The notes below the pieces were generated by a model. The model was not told the origin of the DNA. It saw only the letters and a program-made list of their open reading frames with translations, and searched no databases. Shown here one piece after another: positions 1 through 10,439 of a DNA stretch of 64,000 nucleotides; position 1 is the first letter of the stretch, and each line of letters begins with the position of its first letter. The position numbers and the translations under genes are program-made. The stretch comes from Tipula vernalis (lineage: Eukaryota; Arthropoda; Insecta; Diptera; Tipulidae), in NCBI GenBank assembly GCA_958295665.1, contig OY282559.1:257120245-257184244 (forward strand), given 5' to 3'.

Positions 1-675
1 GGCATTTGTTCCGAAGCATACGGCAACATTTACCTTTCTAGGGTTTCTTGATACACGTACTGGTTCATGTTTCCCTCAATTTTGACGAATGAGCCAGTTC
101 CCCACCATGAAAATGCACCCCAAACCATTATGTTCCCGCCGTCATGCTTCATTGTTTTTTTTGTATATTTGCTGTTCAGTTAAAACTGCTGTTTGGGTTA
201 AATTTGGACTCGTCTGACCACAATACATTATGCCACCAAGACGCTGGTTTATTCACGTAAGCTTTGGCGAATTTAAGCCTAGCCTTTAAGTGGTTCTTAT
301 TTAACAGCGGTTTTTCCTGGCGACCCGGCCATAAAGTTGCGGCTCATTTAGTCTCCGTTTAATTGTGCTTCTGGATATTTGAAGTCAAAATTTGGAATTC
401 AAATCGCATTGCACATCGCGGCTTGAAGCAAAAGGATTTTTTTTTATTAATCGCACCATTTCGCGATCTTGCCTTTTATTAGTTTTTCTTGGTCTACTTT
501 TCCTAATTTTATTATTGTAAGAATTCGTGGATTTTACCAGCCTTGTTGCATTCTGCCCTTTGTGTCTGGAACACCCTAGCTGGTTTGCAATTATGACTTG
601 GCTATTGCCAGCTTGCCAAAGCTTTATAATTGCCTCACGCGTTCCTTCACTACAGTGTTTTCCACGACATATTCT
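1..675 (-). pseudogene. Tc1-like transposase remnant
   Basis: Read on the minus strand, this is a decayed Tc1/mariner-superfamily transposase cut by the window's left edge. Near 195-225 the reverse complement gives VLWSDESKFN, the block carrying the first catalytic Asp. At about 60-150 it gives MVWGAFSWWGTG followed by IEGNMNQYVYQETL, the central block of Tc1 proteins. The upstream part (about 250-670) is recognisable only in short pieces of the paired helix-turn-helix region, with several stops and frameshifts. The enzyme would cut and rejoin transposon ends in the nucleus. The second and third catalytic acidic residues lie beyond the edge or are lost. No inverted repeats were seen. Family confident, functional state dead. 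Confidence 0.75.
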
Positions 676-1364
676 AAATTAATGTAATATATTTAATCTC
701 TTATTAATTTATCTAAATACCATTTTATAAACATTTCTTACCCTTATTTTTTAATAATAAATTGAAAAAAATTTTAAATTTAGCAACTCCTTATAATTAT
801 AAATCATCAGGCGTTAATGAATATGCACATTGAATTATCGATTAGAAACAGTAAATTAAAAAAATAATGAAACCAAACTGGTTCCAATATGATATTGTTT
901 GAACATTGAATTATTGATTATTTGAATATGAAATCGAAATCTCAAAGTAGTAGAACAACTTGATTATGATTGTATATGGGTTATAGGGTGCTCTATTTAC
1001 TTGGGCGGCGCGTATGTTGAAATTCAAATATTTATGAAAGTATTTCAGAAATCAAAATTAAGAATTTGTAACTTTTTCATTTAAAAATTTGTCTTAGGAA
1101 AAAAAGTGATTTCCCATATGTTTTGAGTATTTTACTATGAAAAGTTTGGTTTTTCCCTCGTTTCTAATTCCTTTATAAAAGTATTATGAGGTTTTATATT
1201 ATTTTTGGACGAAAATGTTCATAAAATTTAATTTTATTTGATTGTAAAATCGAATCGTGAAAATTTCTATTTATTAGTGAAAATTCTCGGAATATAAAGT
1301 ATTGCTAAACTTCTATGAAATGTTGCTTTTGTAAAATACGTGATAAATTATAATTTATGAACAA
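676..1364. other. AT-rich spacer without recognised genes
   Basis: No coding stretch, terminal repeat or structured element is recognisable here. The sequence is AT-rich and full of stops in all frames. Confidence 0.5.
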
Positions 1365-2490
1365 CTAGAGGGCCCGGCAGACGTTCTCATGCCACATACA
1401 GCCTTCTGTGTAGACCGCATTTCATGTAGACCGCCTTTTATCTGGTGGCGCTGGTATTTGATATTTTATGCATTTGATATACAACACATGCGCAAGTCAT
1501 ATGCAAATAAAATGTTATTTACCTTAATGTTGCGGAATAGTGTGACAGATTGCCGTACGAATACTGCCGTACTTTCGATACATATGTTTTATTTTATTTA
1601 TTAATCATCTAATATTCAATTGTAATTAATAAAATGAAAATTCTTAATCGATAATTGATACAAATAATTAACTCATGTTTAGAATTAACAATTTGATGCA
1701 TTGTGTGTTTGAATGCAGTTCGATATTACCGTTGTCACCATCCAGCATTTGTTCAGAAAATATTTGTACCGACGGATCATTTTGCAATTGTACTCGCATG
1801 TTGATGGTTAATCGATACTGCTTCGCCATAGAAATGATTGTTTTAAATATGCGTTAATTTCGTCGGCATAAGTAGAGCGTTGAATGACTGGCAATATCTG
1901 TCGGAAATCACCAGATAGAAATAGGATAGCACCACCAAATAGTTTGTTGTGGCCGCTTAAATGTTGCATAATTCTTTGCAACGCTTCGAGTGATTGTTTA
2001 TGAGCGTTTATGAGAGTTCATTCATCACAGATAATGATCGAACTCTTTTGCAACACTGCAGCCATCCAGTGAAGGATAAGTTTGGCCGGTTCCGCCTGAT
2101 GCATCCATGAAGAAAAAGCCGCCTTATTTAGCCGCAACAGTCAGCATCATTCGATCATAAATATTTTTAGTTCGGCAGTCATTAATGGCTCATTGTTCAC
2201 AATAAATGGAGCTAAGTCAACGTTAGTTGACAATGTTAGATCAATGTTAGTTGTGTTCCCTACGGAGAGTAGGGAAGTTAAAATTTGCTGTTATATGTAT
2301 TTTTAAATGGAAATCTCAAAAATATTAAAAACATTTTTGTTGAAAAAATTAAAAGAATTTTTTTAAATCTCGACTATCTCTTAAGCTTGAATTAACCATA
2401 TAGATTGACAAAATTTCATTGAAAACGGTTGGGCATTTTCGGAGATTAGCGTGTACGAACATCGTGACACGTGATTTTTATATATTAACA
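1365..2490 (-). mobile_element. Helitron remnant, internally deleted
   Basis: The minus strand runs from a TATATATAAAAATCACG-like 5' end near 2490 to a 3' end at 1365 that reads CTAG, preceded by a GC-rich stretch (GCCGGGCCC) and followed by T. That is the usual Helitron arrangement of insertion between A and T with a 3' subterminal GC-rich hairpin. Inside lies a helicase fragment (about 1690-2150). The length is far below an autonomous Helitron, so most of the Rep/helicase protein is gone. The exact 5' end is uncertain by about 10 bases. Confidence 0.7.
1690..2150 (-). pseudogene. Helitron helicase (RepHel) fragment
   Basis: The minus strand encodes pieces of the Pif1-like superfamily 1 helicase of Helitrons, which unwinds DNA during rolling-circle transposition. 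At about 2075-2116 it reads FFMDASGGTGQTY, the Walker A region with the essential Lys replaced by Gln. Sequence then jumps directly to a Walker B-like IIICDE near 2025-2041, so the intervening segment is deleted. A long conserved block follows at about 1850-1960 (LFGGAILFLSGDFRQILPV, then RSTYADEINAYL). A later block is at about 1700-1810 in another frame (MRVQLQNDPSVQIFSEQML). Frameshifts and stops separate the blocks. Certainly non-functional; family assignment strong. Confidence 0.8.
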
Positions 2491-3009
2491 TCTCCTCTTT
2501 CTAGTTTCTTTCTAAAGCATGGCCACATGACACATGAAATTCATGCAAACCTGTAAATAAAAAGTAAAAAGTTTTTTCATTGTGAATGCTCTGTAAGTCC
2601 TAATCAAACATTAATGATTAATTACTATGGTTTGACATGGATCGAATTTAGTTTTCAATTATTTTGGCTGAACATTGATTTTTGCTCCCCTGTGAATTTA
2701 TGATGTTGGTGAAATTTTCTGCCAGAGTACTCAATTTTAAATTTTTGTATACCAATATCAAAATTTAGGAGAGCCAAGCCGTTTTTTCTGATAAACCATT
2801 TGTATTAACTATTTTAGATGATCACAAACAAAAGCCAGGAATCTTCAAAGTCGAGACAGAGGTTGCGAAATGATGCCATTCCAACTGTTTTCTCAAAATT
2901 ACTGTTTTATCTCTAGGAAAAAGTTTCTTCTAAAGAAAATGTGAGATTAAGGCTAGAATGTAAGAAGTAAAACAGTCGAGAGATCATGGCCTTACTCATG
3001 TTAGTATCA
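2491..3009. other. Spacer without recognised genes
   Basis: Nothing recognisable between the Helitron end and the P-like fragment. The last 200 bases could include decayed N-terminal P-like transposase sequence, but I cannot support a frame. Confidence 0.4.
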
Positions 3010-3975
3010 AAAATTTGTATTTGAAAGATGTGCAAGGCAAACTTATCCTTTTCAAAGTCTGCTGGAGTTGCGATAATCCATTTATCGATGTTTCGTTTTA
3101 TATTTTTGTGACATTACATTTGGAAATTTACATCAACAACGTTAAACAGAAGACATTAGATTATGAACATATTTTGGGTGTTAATTTGAAGTGTGAGCTG
3201 TATTCAAAATTGAATAAACTAACTATTCATTTAAATAAATTTAATTTATTCGATGAATCTATCGAGGATCACAATACTTCAATTCAAACAAGCCTTAAAG
3301 TTTTAATTATAGACTTGGAACTAACTTTTTCAAATGTTAATCGCTATACTTCTGATCTAATGATTTTTGCTTCTATGCTACGTTTTACTCACCCTGCTGC
3401 GTACAGTTATCTTAGGAATAGTGAATATTTAACCCTACCAAACCCAAAGTGTTTGAAAACCTTTTTTAAGGGTATTTTACAGTCGGGGACCGCAGAGCAG
3501 TTGATCTATCGCCAAAAGTTCTTCACCCTAATAGCTTCAAAAGGCAAAATATTTCGACTATAGTAGTTTACAACTTTTGCAGCAATTTTGTCATTGGGAC
3601 GATTTAAAAACCTCAAATAGGATAACAAATCAGACACATTCTGATTTGCTCAGCACTATTGGTACAGTCTGTCAAATCTCTGACTTCTTCCAAACCGACA
3701 AACTAGAAGTTCGTTTGTGCCAATATAGAAAAATGAGTGGTTGTTGTTACAATGTAACAGTTCAACAAGTTCTGCAATCGGAAAAGAAATTAAAAACTGT
3801 AAGTAACCGAATTAAATTTTTCATCTTCAGATGATATCGAAAAGGTAACCTCTCCAGGCCTACAAAAAATTCTCACCTATATATCCGGTTACATTGGCTG
3901 CAAAGTAACAGGAAAATTGAATTGTAATGAATGCGGAAACAAAATATTTGAAAGATTAAGATCAAATTTTCAATA
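3010..3975 (+). pseudogene. P element/THAP9-like transposase fragment
   Basis: Three stretches of the C-terminal half of a P-element-superfamily transposase lie in order on the plus strand. The first (3015-3563) ends with MLRFTHPAAYSYLRNSEYL followed by LPNPKCLKTFF, the conserved segment preceding the C-terminal region. The second (3577-3834) carries THSDLLSTIG. The third (about 3835-3975) reads ILTYISGYIGCKV followed by C-x2-C, the hydrophobic-then-cysteine block typical of P and THAP9 proteins. Stops and frameshifts separate them. The N-terminal THAP zinc finger and the catalytic region before 3000 were not found. A second fragment of the same superfamily lies at 57.4-58.7 kb. A GTAAGT...TTCAG pair near 3800-3831 is too short for an intron. 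Confidence 0.65.
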
Positions 3976-4199
3976 GCGTTTGGTGTTTCCGTTTATTAAA
4001 TATTTAAAATATTGACTTCCGAAATGTTTTTAAAATTATTTGTAGGCTCACTTAGATCATAGAGAATATTTCTTTTCGGTTTTTTGGAATACTCCGAGCG
4101 CTTATTTCTAAATAATATATGTCAAACACATGCCACTTGTGATTTATGCAACAATCTGCTTTCCTATAAAGGGTTTCTACCTCTAATTTAAACAAAACA

Positions 4200-5305
4200 T
4201 TTATGCGCAAAACATTCATGTGGCAACTTGAGGAAGTAGCTAAGGAATCCAATGAATTACAATCAAATACTTCTGTATCTAATATTCCTTCAACCTCTAT
4301 TGCTGGGGGGCCAAATACACCTAATACGACCGTAGTTGTAAATATACCTCAAATGCTAAAACCAGCAAGGTAGTTAGCCATGAGTGACCTTATCCGGCCT
4401 CCGCATCAATCGCACAGCAAAAAAAATCTAAATGTTTTCGAGCATTTTACCAGCCTGATAGATCTCCTGTAGCAATAAAAGATATTTTAAATACTACCAA
4501 CTTTATTACAGTAACGACGGACATGTGGACAAACTGTTCGACTGAACCGAACATGTCAATTACTGGGCATTTTATTCATTTAAATTGGACTCAAAAATCT
4601 ATTGTTCTGTGGTGTTTCTTATTCACAGAAAGACACACCACACCGCTGATAATATTAAACTAAAGATTGATAGCATGCTGCAGTAATGGAACTTACGAAA
4701 GAAAGTGTATACATTGTTTAACAAGTAGGTTAACTAATTTGAACCACTTACCGTGTTTTGGGTATGCGCTTAACTTGACAGTTTAAAACGCAAAAAGGTT
4801 GATTAATCCGACTCGATGATGGATTGGTTTTGAAATTAGCAAACGACGTTGTTGCAAGGTGAAGCTACACATATTACATATTTCAACGAATGGGACATTT
4901 GATGAAATGGGGGTTAAAAAACGGGTTTAAAAAACGAGTTTTTTTCGAACGCAAAATGCGAATGAGTCACTACCACAAACAATTGAGAAAGGTTAGATCG
5001 ATTCTGGCAAAAAGGACTTAGTTTGGAATGAATTTTGTAATCGCAACCATGTTCGCCAATATTGTGAGGCACCAGATGTAAACCGAGAGGACCACCGTTT
5101 GAAATGTTGGAAGTGTAAAGAGATGGTCTACTCACAGCTAGCGAAATTGGCCAAAAAGCAGCTCTCTCAGTCTGTGCCATCAAACAAAATTTTTTTTCCT
5201 AAAAATGGGCTAATTTTAACAGAAAGGCGATGTCGCTTAACGTCAGATAATTTTGGAAAAATATTCTTTCTGAATGATTTTCTTTTATATTGTTTAGTTT
5301 TAGTT
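4200..5305 (+). pseudogene. hAT (ZBED-type) transposase fragment
   Basis: Several hAT transposase blocks occur in order. The first is a Ser/Thr/Pro-rich linker (about 4245-4375). Next comes FITVTTDMWTNCSTEPNMS (about 4500-4560), the block with the first catalytic Asp. HLPCFGYALNLTV (about 4745-4790) is the C-x2-H-like block of hAT enzymes. The C-terminal dimerisation region is at 5110-5305 (LILTERRCRLTSDNFGKIFF). The order is canonical but large parts are missing between blocks and frames shift repeatedly. I saw no 8-bp target duplication or TIRs. Confidence 0.7.
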
Positions 5306-5621
5306 TTCTGTTAAGTTCTTGAAATATTTTAATTTAATTTCTTTGATAATAAATTTGAATTGACCTAATGACAGAAGATCATCAAAAATCAACATATGAC
5401 ATGACTTAGCATCAGCATCAGTAATCACCTAATCTTTGGTAGGTATTCGAACCAGATACTAAAAATTCCGCTTTAAATATTGTATAATGTGTAAAACGAG
5501 CTTATGATTACTTTGTAACGAATACTCGTGATTACTCATAGTAGCGAAACTGCACATTACTAGTTGACGCACGAGCTGACACCAGAAATTGCAAAAATGC
5601 AGGCGATATAAAAAGAACATC
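5306..5621. other. 5' flank of the Jockey insertion
   Basis: No TE sequence is recognisable. From about 5545 the plus strand is open in a frame that continues exactly across the Jockey insertion point into 10048-10170; see findings. Confidence 0.4.
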
Positions 5622-5634
5622 AATATTGGAACGC
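5622..5634 (+). repeat. Target-site duplication, left copy
   Basis: AATATTGGAACGC occurs here and again at 10035-10047, immediately after the poly-A tail of the LINE. This 13-bp match defines the insertion boundaries. The first A could also belong to the A-tail on the right side. Confidence 0.9.
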
Positions 5635-5689
5635 CTCAAGCGTTTCTCGGCCTCAAGTAAAAAAGGCTGGGCCAAATCAGCAGATAGCG

Positions 5690-7168
5690 ATGTCCGCAAG
5701 CGATTTGGCACCGAACGTCACGACCTCAATTATTAATAAAAATACAAAAGTGCAGCATAGTCCAAAGCGACAACAAATTTTAAATGCTCAAAAAATTACC
5801 TTACCAGGCAATTTAAATCAAAGTGAAATTATTAATTTAAATAACATTGGTATGTTGAACCATAACGAAATTAAAAGTGCATCGTCGCCAAATATTGACG
5901 ATAAAACAAACAATGAGATTGCATCGACACCAAATGACAATAAAATAAACAGTGATGTAGGTCAGTGTTTAGTTCAAACGGGAATAGACCGGTATATTAC
6001 TGTCCGATCAAAACGAAGAAGAAGCCCTAGATCAGCGGCCAGTGCAAGCGCGAATATATTCACTAAGCTAGCTAGCGTTGAATTAACGCATGGTAATAGG
6101 TATTCTTGCTTGGTTGTTGACGAGCCGCCGGCCGAAAAAACTCCAAAAACTGAGAAACCGCCAGCAATCTATTTGAGGGAAGAATCAAATAGAGAACTTG
6201 CAAAAACGATCGAGTTTATCACGGAAGGTGCATTTTATATTTCCGGGATCAAAAGAGGAGATATAAAAGAAACAAAAATTCAACCGCTCAATATTGATTC
6301 TTACAGAGCATTAATTAAACATTTTGACCAAGCTGGTAAACATTACTACACTTATCAACTAAAGAGCCAAAAAGGATTGGTTGTCATCTTAAAAGGAATA
6401 GAGAGTTACGTGGATGCAAACGAAATACGGGATGCTCTCGCTGAAAAAGGTTTCCAATGCAGATCTATTACCAATATTTTTAATCGGGAGAAGGTACCTC
6501 AGCCATTGTTTCGTCTGGAATTAGAACCAGACAATAAAAAAGTTAAAGGCAACCATTCAATATTTAACCTAAAATATCTACTGTACAGAAGAGTTACCAT
6601 CGAGGAGCCCAGGAAAAGAAATGGGCCAGTACAGTGTGTTAAGAGCCAAGAATATGGGCACACTAGAGCATATTGCACTTTGAACGATGTTTGTGTTATA
6701 TGTGGTGAACTCCATAATTCAAAGGTTTGCAATAAAGCAAAAAAGGAAGCATCAGTGAGAAAATGCAGCAACTGCGATGGAAATCACACAGCTAATTATA
6801 GAGGGTGCCCAATTTATCTAGAATTGAAAAGGAGAATCAATCCAAAGCAGCGAGCAGAACAGCGAATCCTAAATCTTCATTCTTCAGCTAGAAAAGAAGC
6901 ACGACCAGAAATTCTAAACTCAAACGCTCAAAATGGAAAACAGTACGCAAATGTAAACGGCAGCGTGCACGAAGGGGTTTCATACGCAAGTGTTCTTAAA
7001 GGTACCGCTCCTAAAGTTCAAGCAAGTGAAGAGGGAAACATCTCAACGGCTTTAAATAAATTGACCAATATGATGCAAAGCTTCATGGCGATGATGGAGA
7101 GAACCATGGATCTAATGATGCAAAATATGAGCACGCTGATGCAGATAGTCGTAAAAAGCCAGAAATGA
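5690..7168 (+). CDS. Jockey ORF1 (gag-like nucleic-acid-binding protein)
   Basis: A 492-residue open frame encoding the RNA-binding, nucleoprotein-forming partner of a Jockey LINE. Residues 1-150 are Asn/Ser/Lys-rich and low complexity. A conserved central domain follows. Three zinc knuckles lie around residues 315-380: CVKSQEYGHTRAYC, CVICGELHNSKVC and CSNCDGNHTANYRGC. The first would normally have C-x2-C; here the second Cys is Ser, so this knuckle is probably damaged while the other two are intact. The C-terminus is rich in Met and Gln. The stop overlaps the ORF2 start as ATGA (7165-7168), implying coupled termination and reinitiation. The ATG at 5690 is the first good start, 55 bases after the element's 5' end. 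Confidence 0.85.
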   Translation: MSASDLAPNVTTSIINKNTKVQHSPKRQQILNAQKITLPGNLNQSEIINLNNIGMLNHNEIKSASSPNIDDKTNNEIASTPNDNKINSDVGQCLVQTGIDRYITVRSKRRRSPRSAASASANIFTKLASVELTHGNRYSCLVVDEPPAEKTPKTEKPPAIYLREESNRELAKTIEFITEGAFYISGIKRGDIKETKIQPLNIDSYRALIKHFDQAGKHYYTYQLKSQKGLVVILKGIESYVDANEIRDALAEKGFQCRSITNIFNREKVPQPLFRLELEPDNKKVKGNHSIFNLKYLLYRRVTIEEPRKRNGPVQCVKSQEYGHTRAYCTLNDVCVICGELHNSKVCNKAKKEASVRKCSNCDGNHTANYRGCPIYLELKRRINPKQRAEQRILNLHSSARKEARPEILNSNAQNGKQYANVNGSVHEGVSYASVLKGTAPKVQASEEGNISTALNKLTNMMQSFMAMMERTMDLMMQNMSTLMQIVVKSQK

Positions 7169-9828
7169 CCATCATCAAAATAGCAATATGGAATGCAAAC
7201 GGCCTAGCACAACATAAAGCGGAGGTACATGCATTTCTCACTGAGCACAATATTGACATAATGTTAATATCAGAAACACGCTTCACCAAAAATAGCTATT
7301 TCAAAATTAATGGGTACTCTATTTACGACACCAAGCACCCAGATGGTAAAGCACATGGAGGCACTGCTGTATTGATAAAGCGAATATTAAAACACTACGA
7401 ACTTCCGAAATATGAGAAAGAACACATACAATCAACGAGCATCTGTCTGCAGGAGTGGTCTGGAAACTGCGTCATATCGGCAGTGTACTGCCCTCCAAAA
7501 CATGCTATAAAAAAACTCCAGTTCTTGGATTATTTCAGCCAGCTGGGTAATAAATTTCTTGCGGGCGGTGATTACAACGCTAAACATACTCATTGGGGTT
7601 CCAGATTAACATCGCCGAAAGGCAAACAACTTTATGATGCTATAGAGGAACAGTCGCTGGATTATTTATCTGCCGGTAACCCAACTTACTGGCCCACGGA
7701 TAAAAAGAAAATTCCTGATCTAATTGACTTTTGTGTAACTAAGGGCATTCCACGTACATACGCTAAGGCCACCGATTGCTATGATCTGTCTTCTGATCAC
7801 TCACCGGTAATAGTAACATTGAGTACCGATGTCCTAAGGAACGAAATACCGAATCGTCTTACAAACAAGAAAACTAATTGGGATCAATATAGGAGGCTAG
7901 TCGAACAAAAGTGTCTACTTAATATTCCTCTGATCACACCAGCTACTATTGATGCGGCGGCAGAAAATCTAAAAGATGTCATGACATTATCCGCTGAAAG
8001 GGCTACACCCGGCATAAGTAGTTCGGAAAAAGTTAATAAACTGTCACATAATATACAGGAACTAATCCAGGAAAAGCGAAAAATTCGCCGTCAATGGCAG
8101 CAAACAAAATCACCGTTATTGAAATGGAAATTAAATCGAGCTATTAAGGACCTAAGATTTGCTTTGAGGGAAGGAGAAAACCAGCGCTTAAAGAACTATT
8201 TAAGTGATCTCTCGGCAACCGAGAGGACATATTATTCTTTGTGGAAGGCAACAAAAAGTTTAAAAAGGCCAACAAATTCGAATCCACCGATTAGACTACC
8301 AACAGGAAATTGGGCGAGAAATGATGAAGAAAAAGCCAATGCTTTTGCTGCTCATCTAGCAACAGTATTCGTCCCACACGAAGAAGATAATTATTTCGTG
8401 CTACCCCAGCCAACGGATGATGGTTTATCCTACAAACCTATAAAGTATAATTGGAAGAAAGCTAAGAATACAATTAAAACTTGCATAAGCCCGAGAAAGG
8501 CACCTGGGCATGATCTCATTACTGGAAAAATGATAAGGGAATTGCCGGATAAATGCATAAAACTAATAACATTTGTATTCAACGCGATCATGCGAACCAG
8601 CTATATTCCTCAAAAATGGAAGATATCCTTGATCACAATGATACATAAGCCAGGGGAAAATGAAACACAAATCTCATCATATCGTCCAATAAGCATGCTG
8701 CCCACAATCTCAAAGCTATTTGAAAAAATGTTACTAACGAAATTGAAACCAATATTAGAAGAACGGCGCGTTATTCCAGACCATCAATTTGGGTTCCGAA
8801 ACCAACATGGTACTATAGAGCAAGTACACAGAACTGTAAATGCAATCAAAATCACCTTCGAGGAAAAGAAATATTGTTCTGCTGCCTTTTTGGATATCGC
8901 ACAAGCTTTTGATAAAGTTTGGCATGATGGACTAATTTACAAAATTAAAGAGCTTCTACGGAAGAAATTTCACTCAGTTTTGAGAAACTATCTTCTTCAA
9001 AGGCAATACATGGTAAAACAAAACAGCGCAACTACTTGCTTAAATGATATTAATGCAGGTGTCTCGCAAGGGAGCGTTCTAGGACCAATATTATACTTGT
9101 TGTATACAGCTGATATACCTGTAACTAACAAAATAATAATATCAACATTTGCCGATGACACGGCCATCCTGGTGTCCCACACTAATCCTGAAATTGCCTC
9201 AAATGAATTGCAGAATCATTTAAACAAAGTCGCGGACTGGTTGAAAGCATGGCGAATCAAAGTGAACGAAAACAAATCAACTCATGTCACATTCACGCTG
9301 AACAAACGCACCTGCCCACCAGTGAAATTAAACGATAAAAATATTCCCCAACAAACGAAGGTAAAATACTTAGGTTTGCACCTGGATACAAGATTAACGT
9401 GGAAAAATCATATTAAAACAAAGCGCAACCAAATAAAAATTACATTTTCTAAAATGTATTGGCTGATGGGAAGAAAATCTCAGTTGTCATTAGCTAATAA
9501 AGTTTTACTTTACAAAGCGATAATCAAACCCATATGGACATACGGTATTCAGTTATGGGGATCCACCAGCACTTCAAACAGAGAACTCCTGTAACGAGCC
9601 CAAGCGGAAATACTTCGCAGTATTACCAATGCTCCTTGGTACATTCGAAATAGTAATATACATCACGATCTTGGGATTAAAACCGTTAAAGAAACTATTA
9701 AAGAATTCAGTTCGAAATATTATTCAAAACTAGAAGCACATCCCAACGAATTAGCCAGGGAGATACTAAATCAGCCGCGATTTAGGCGACTGAGAAGAAC
9801 AGATCCACTCGGACTGATGAACCTGTGA
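7165..9828 (+). pseudogene. Jockey ORF2 (endonuclease-reverse transcriptase) with one nonsense codon
   Basis: The frame is open for 809 codons from the overlapping ATG at 7165 to TAA at 9592-9594, then stays open in the same frame for 77 more codons to TGA at 9826. The downstream part (RAQAEILRSITNAPWYIRN and onward) is the normal Jockey C-terminus, so the TAA looks like a CAA-to-TAA transition within an otherwise complete ORF2. The N-terminus is an APE-type endonuclease: IWNANGL near residue 9, ISETRF, GGDYNAKHTHWGS, SSDHSPVI. The RT has SYRPISMLP, FLDIAQAFDKVW, VSQGSVLGPILY and the catalytic FADD at residues 662-665. The protein nicks target DNA and copies the element RNA. Whether the truncated product keeps activity cannot be told from sequence. 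Confidence 0.9.
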
Positions 9829-9998
9829 ACCTGTGAATTTACTAAATGATTATCTTATACTTATAAGTATAATCTAAATTAGTTAAATTGTGAGCACTAA
9901 CAATAAGTATTAACATTGGTTAAGACTTAAAATATGTAATAATTTTTAGCTTAAGATTTGATTACTTCTTGTGAGTTTCTTATGTAGAAAGATTCAAG

Positions 9999-10034
9999 AA
10001 TAAAGCCATTGGCAACATTTAAAAAAAAAAAAAA
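9999..10034 (+). other. LINE polyadenylation signal and A-tail
   Basis: AATAAA at 9999-10004 is followed about 15 bases later by an uninterrupted A-tract running into the right target duplication. This marks the 3' end of the reverse-transcribed RNA. Confidence 0.85.
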
Positions 10035-10047
10035 AATATTGGAACGC
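10035..10047 (+). repeat. Target-site duplication, right copy
   Basis: Exact copy of 5622-5634 directly after the A-tail of the LINE. Confidence 0.9.
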
Positions 10048-10435
10048 AATGCTGCAAAATCTGCACAATGCACTGAATTCTTGAAAGCACATATTTGTAA
10101 CGAGTCTCGAAAGGTGTTTCATTACTTGCTTAACCGAATATCATGTCTTTTAGTAGGAATGTAGAAACGCCATAACATGATGTAATAAAGAGTTTTGTAG
10201 TGGTAACAATAGTGGCTCATTTGTAACTTTCAATTAGCACAGTCACACGTCACATCCCATTGACCTAACTGATACAATTTAGCTGAAATGCTCAATCCTC
10301 TTGCTATCTGAGAGCTGGCTATGCGATGGCATTCACGTTAATTAGTCGAATTTCACATGCTACATTTAGTTCAAGAGAGATAGTCGGCGAGCGGTTGGGA
10401 TAGCAATGATTTTAAGGTACTTTTAGTAGAATTGG
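10048..10435. other. Spacer between Jockey and BEL elements
   Basis: The 3' flank of the LINE target, then sequence beyond the end of the BEL env frames. A 3' LTR matching the candidate 5' LTR at 15281-15603 was looked for here and not seen. Confidence 0.4.
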
Positions 10436-10439
10436 ATGA

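Larger units (their letters stand above)
5635..10034 (+). mobile_element. Full-length Jockey-type LINE
   Basis: A 4.4-kb non-LTR retrotransposon bounded by a 13-bp target duplication. It has a short 5' UTR (5635-5689), a gag-like ORF1, an overlapping ORF2 with endonuclease and reverse transcriptase, a 3' UTR, an AATAAA signal and a poly-A tail. The short 5' UTR directly after the duplication and the presence of both ORFs indicate a 5'-complete copy. The layout and the C-terminal block after the RT fit the Jockey clade. It inserted by target-primed reverse transcription. One in-frame nonsense codon in ORF2 at 9592-9594 is the only obvious disabling lesion. Confidence 0.9.

Noticed and set aside
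3800..3831. Intron in the P-like fragment (GTAAGT...TTCAG)
   Set aside because: Only about 33 bases long and it does not join the frames correctly.
4052..4252. Minus-strand open frame of 66 codons
   Set aside because: It overlaps plus-strand hAT sequence and shows no family resemblance; a shadow frame.
10048..10435. 3' LTR of the BEL element
   Set aside because: No stretch resembling the candidate 5' LTR at 15281-15603 was found here.
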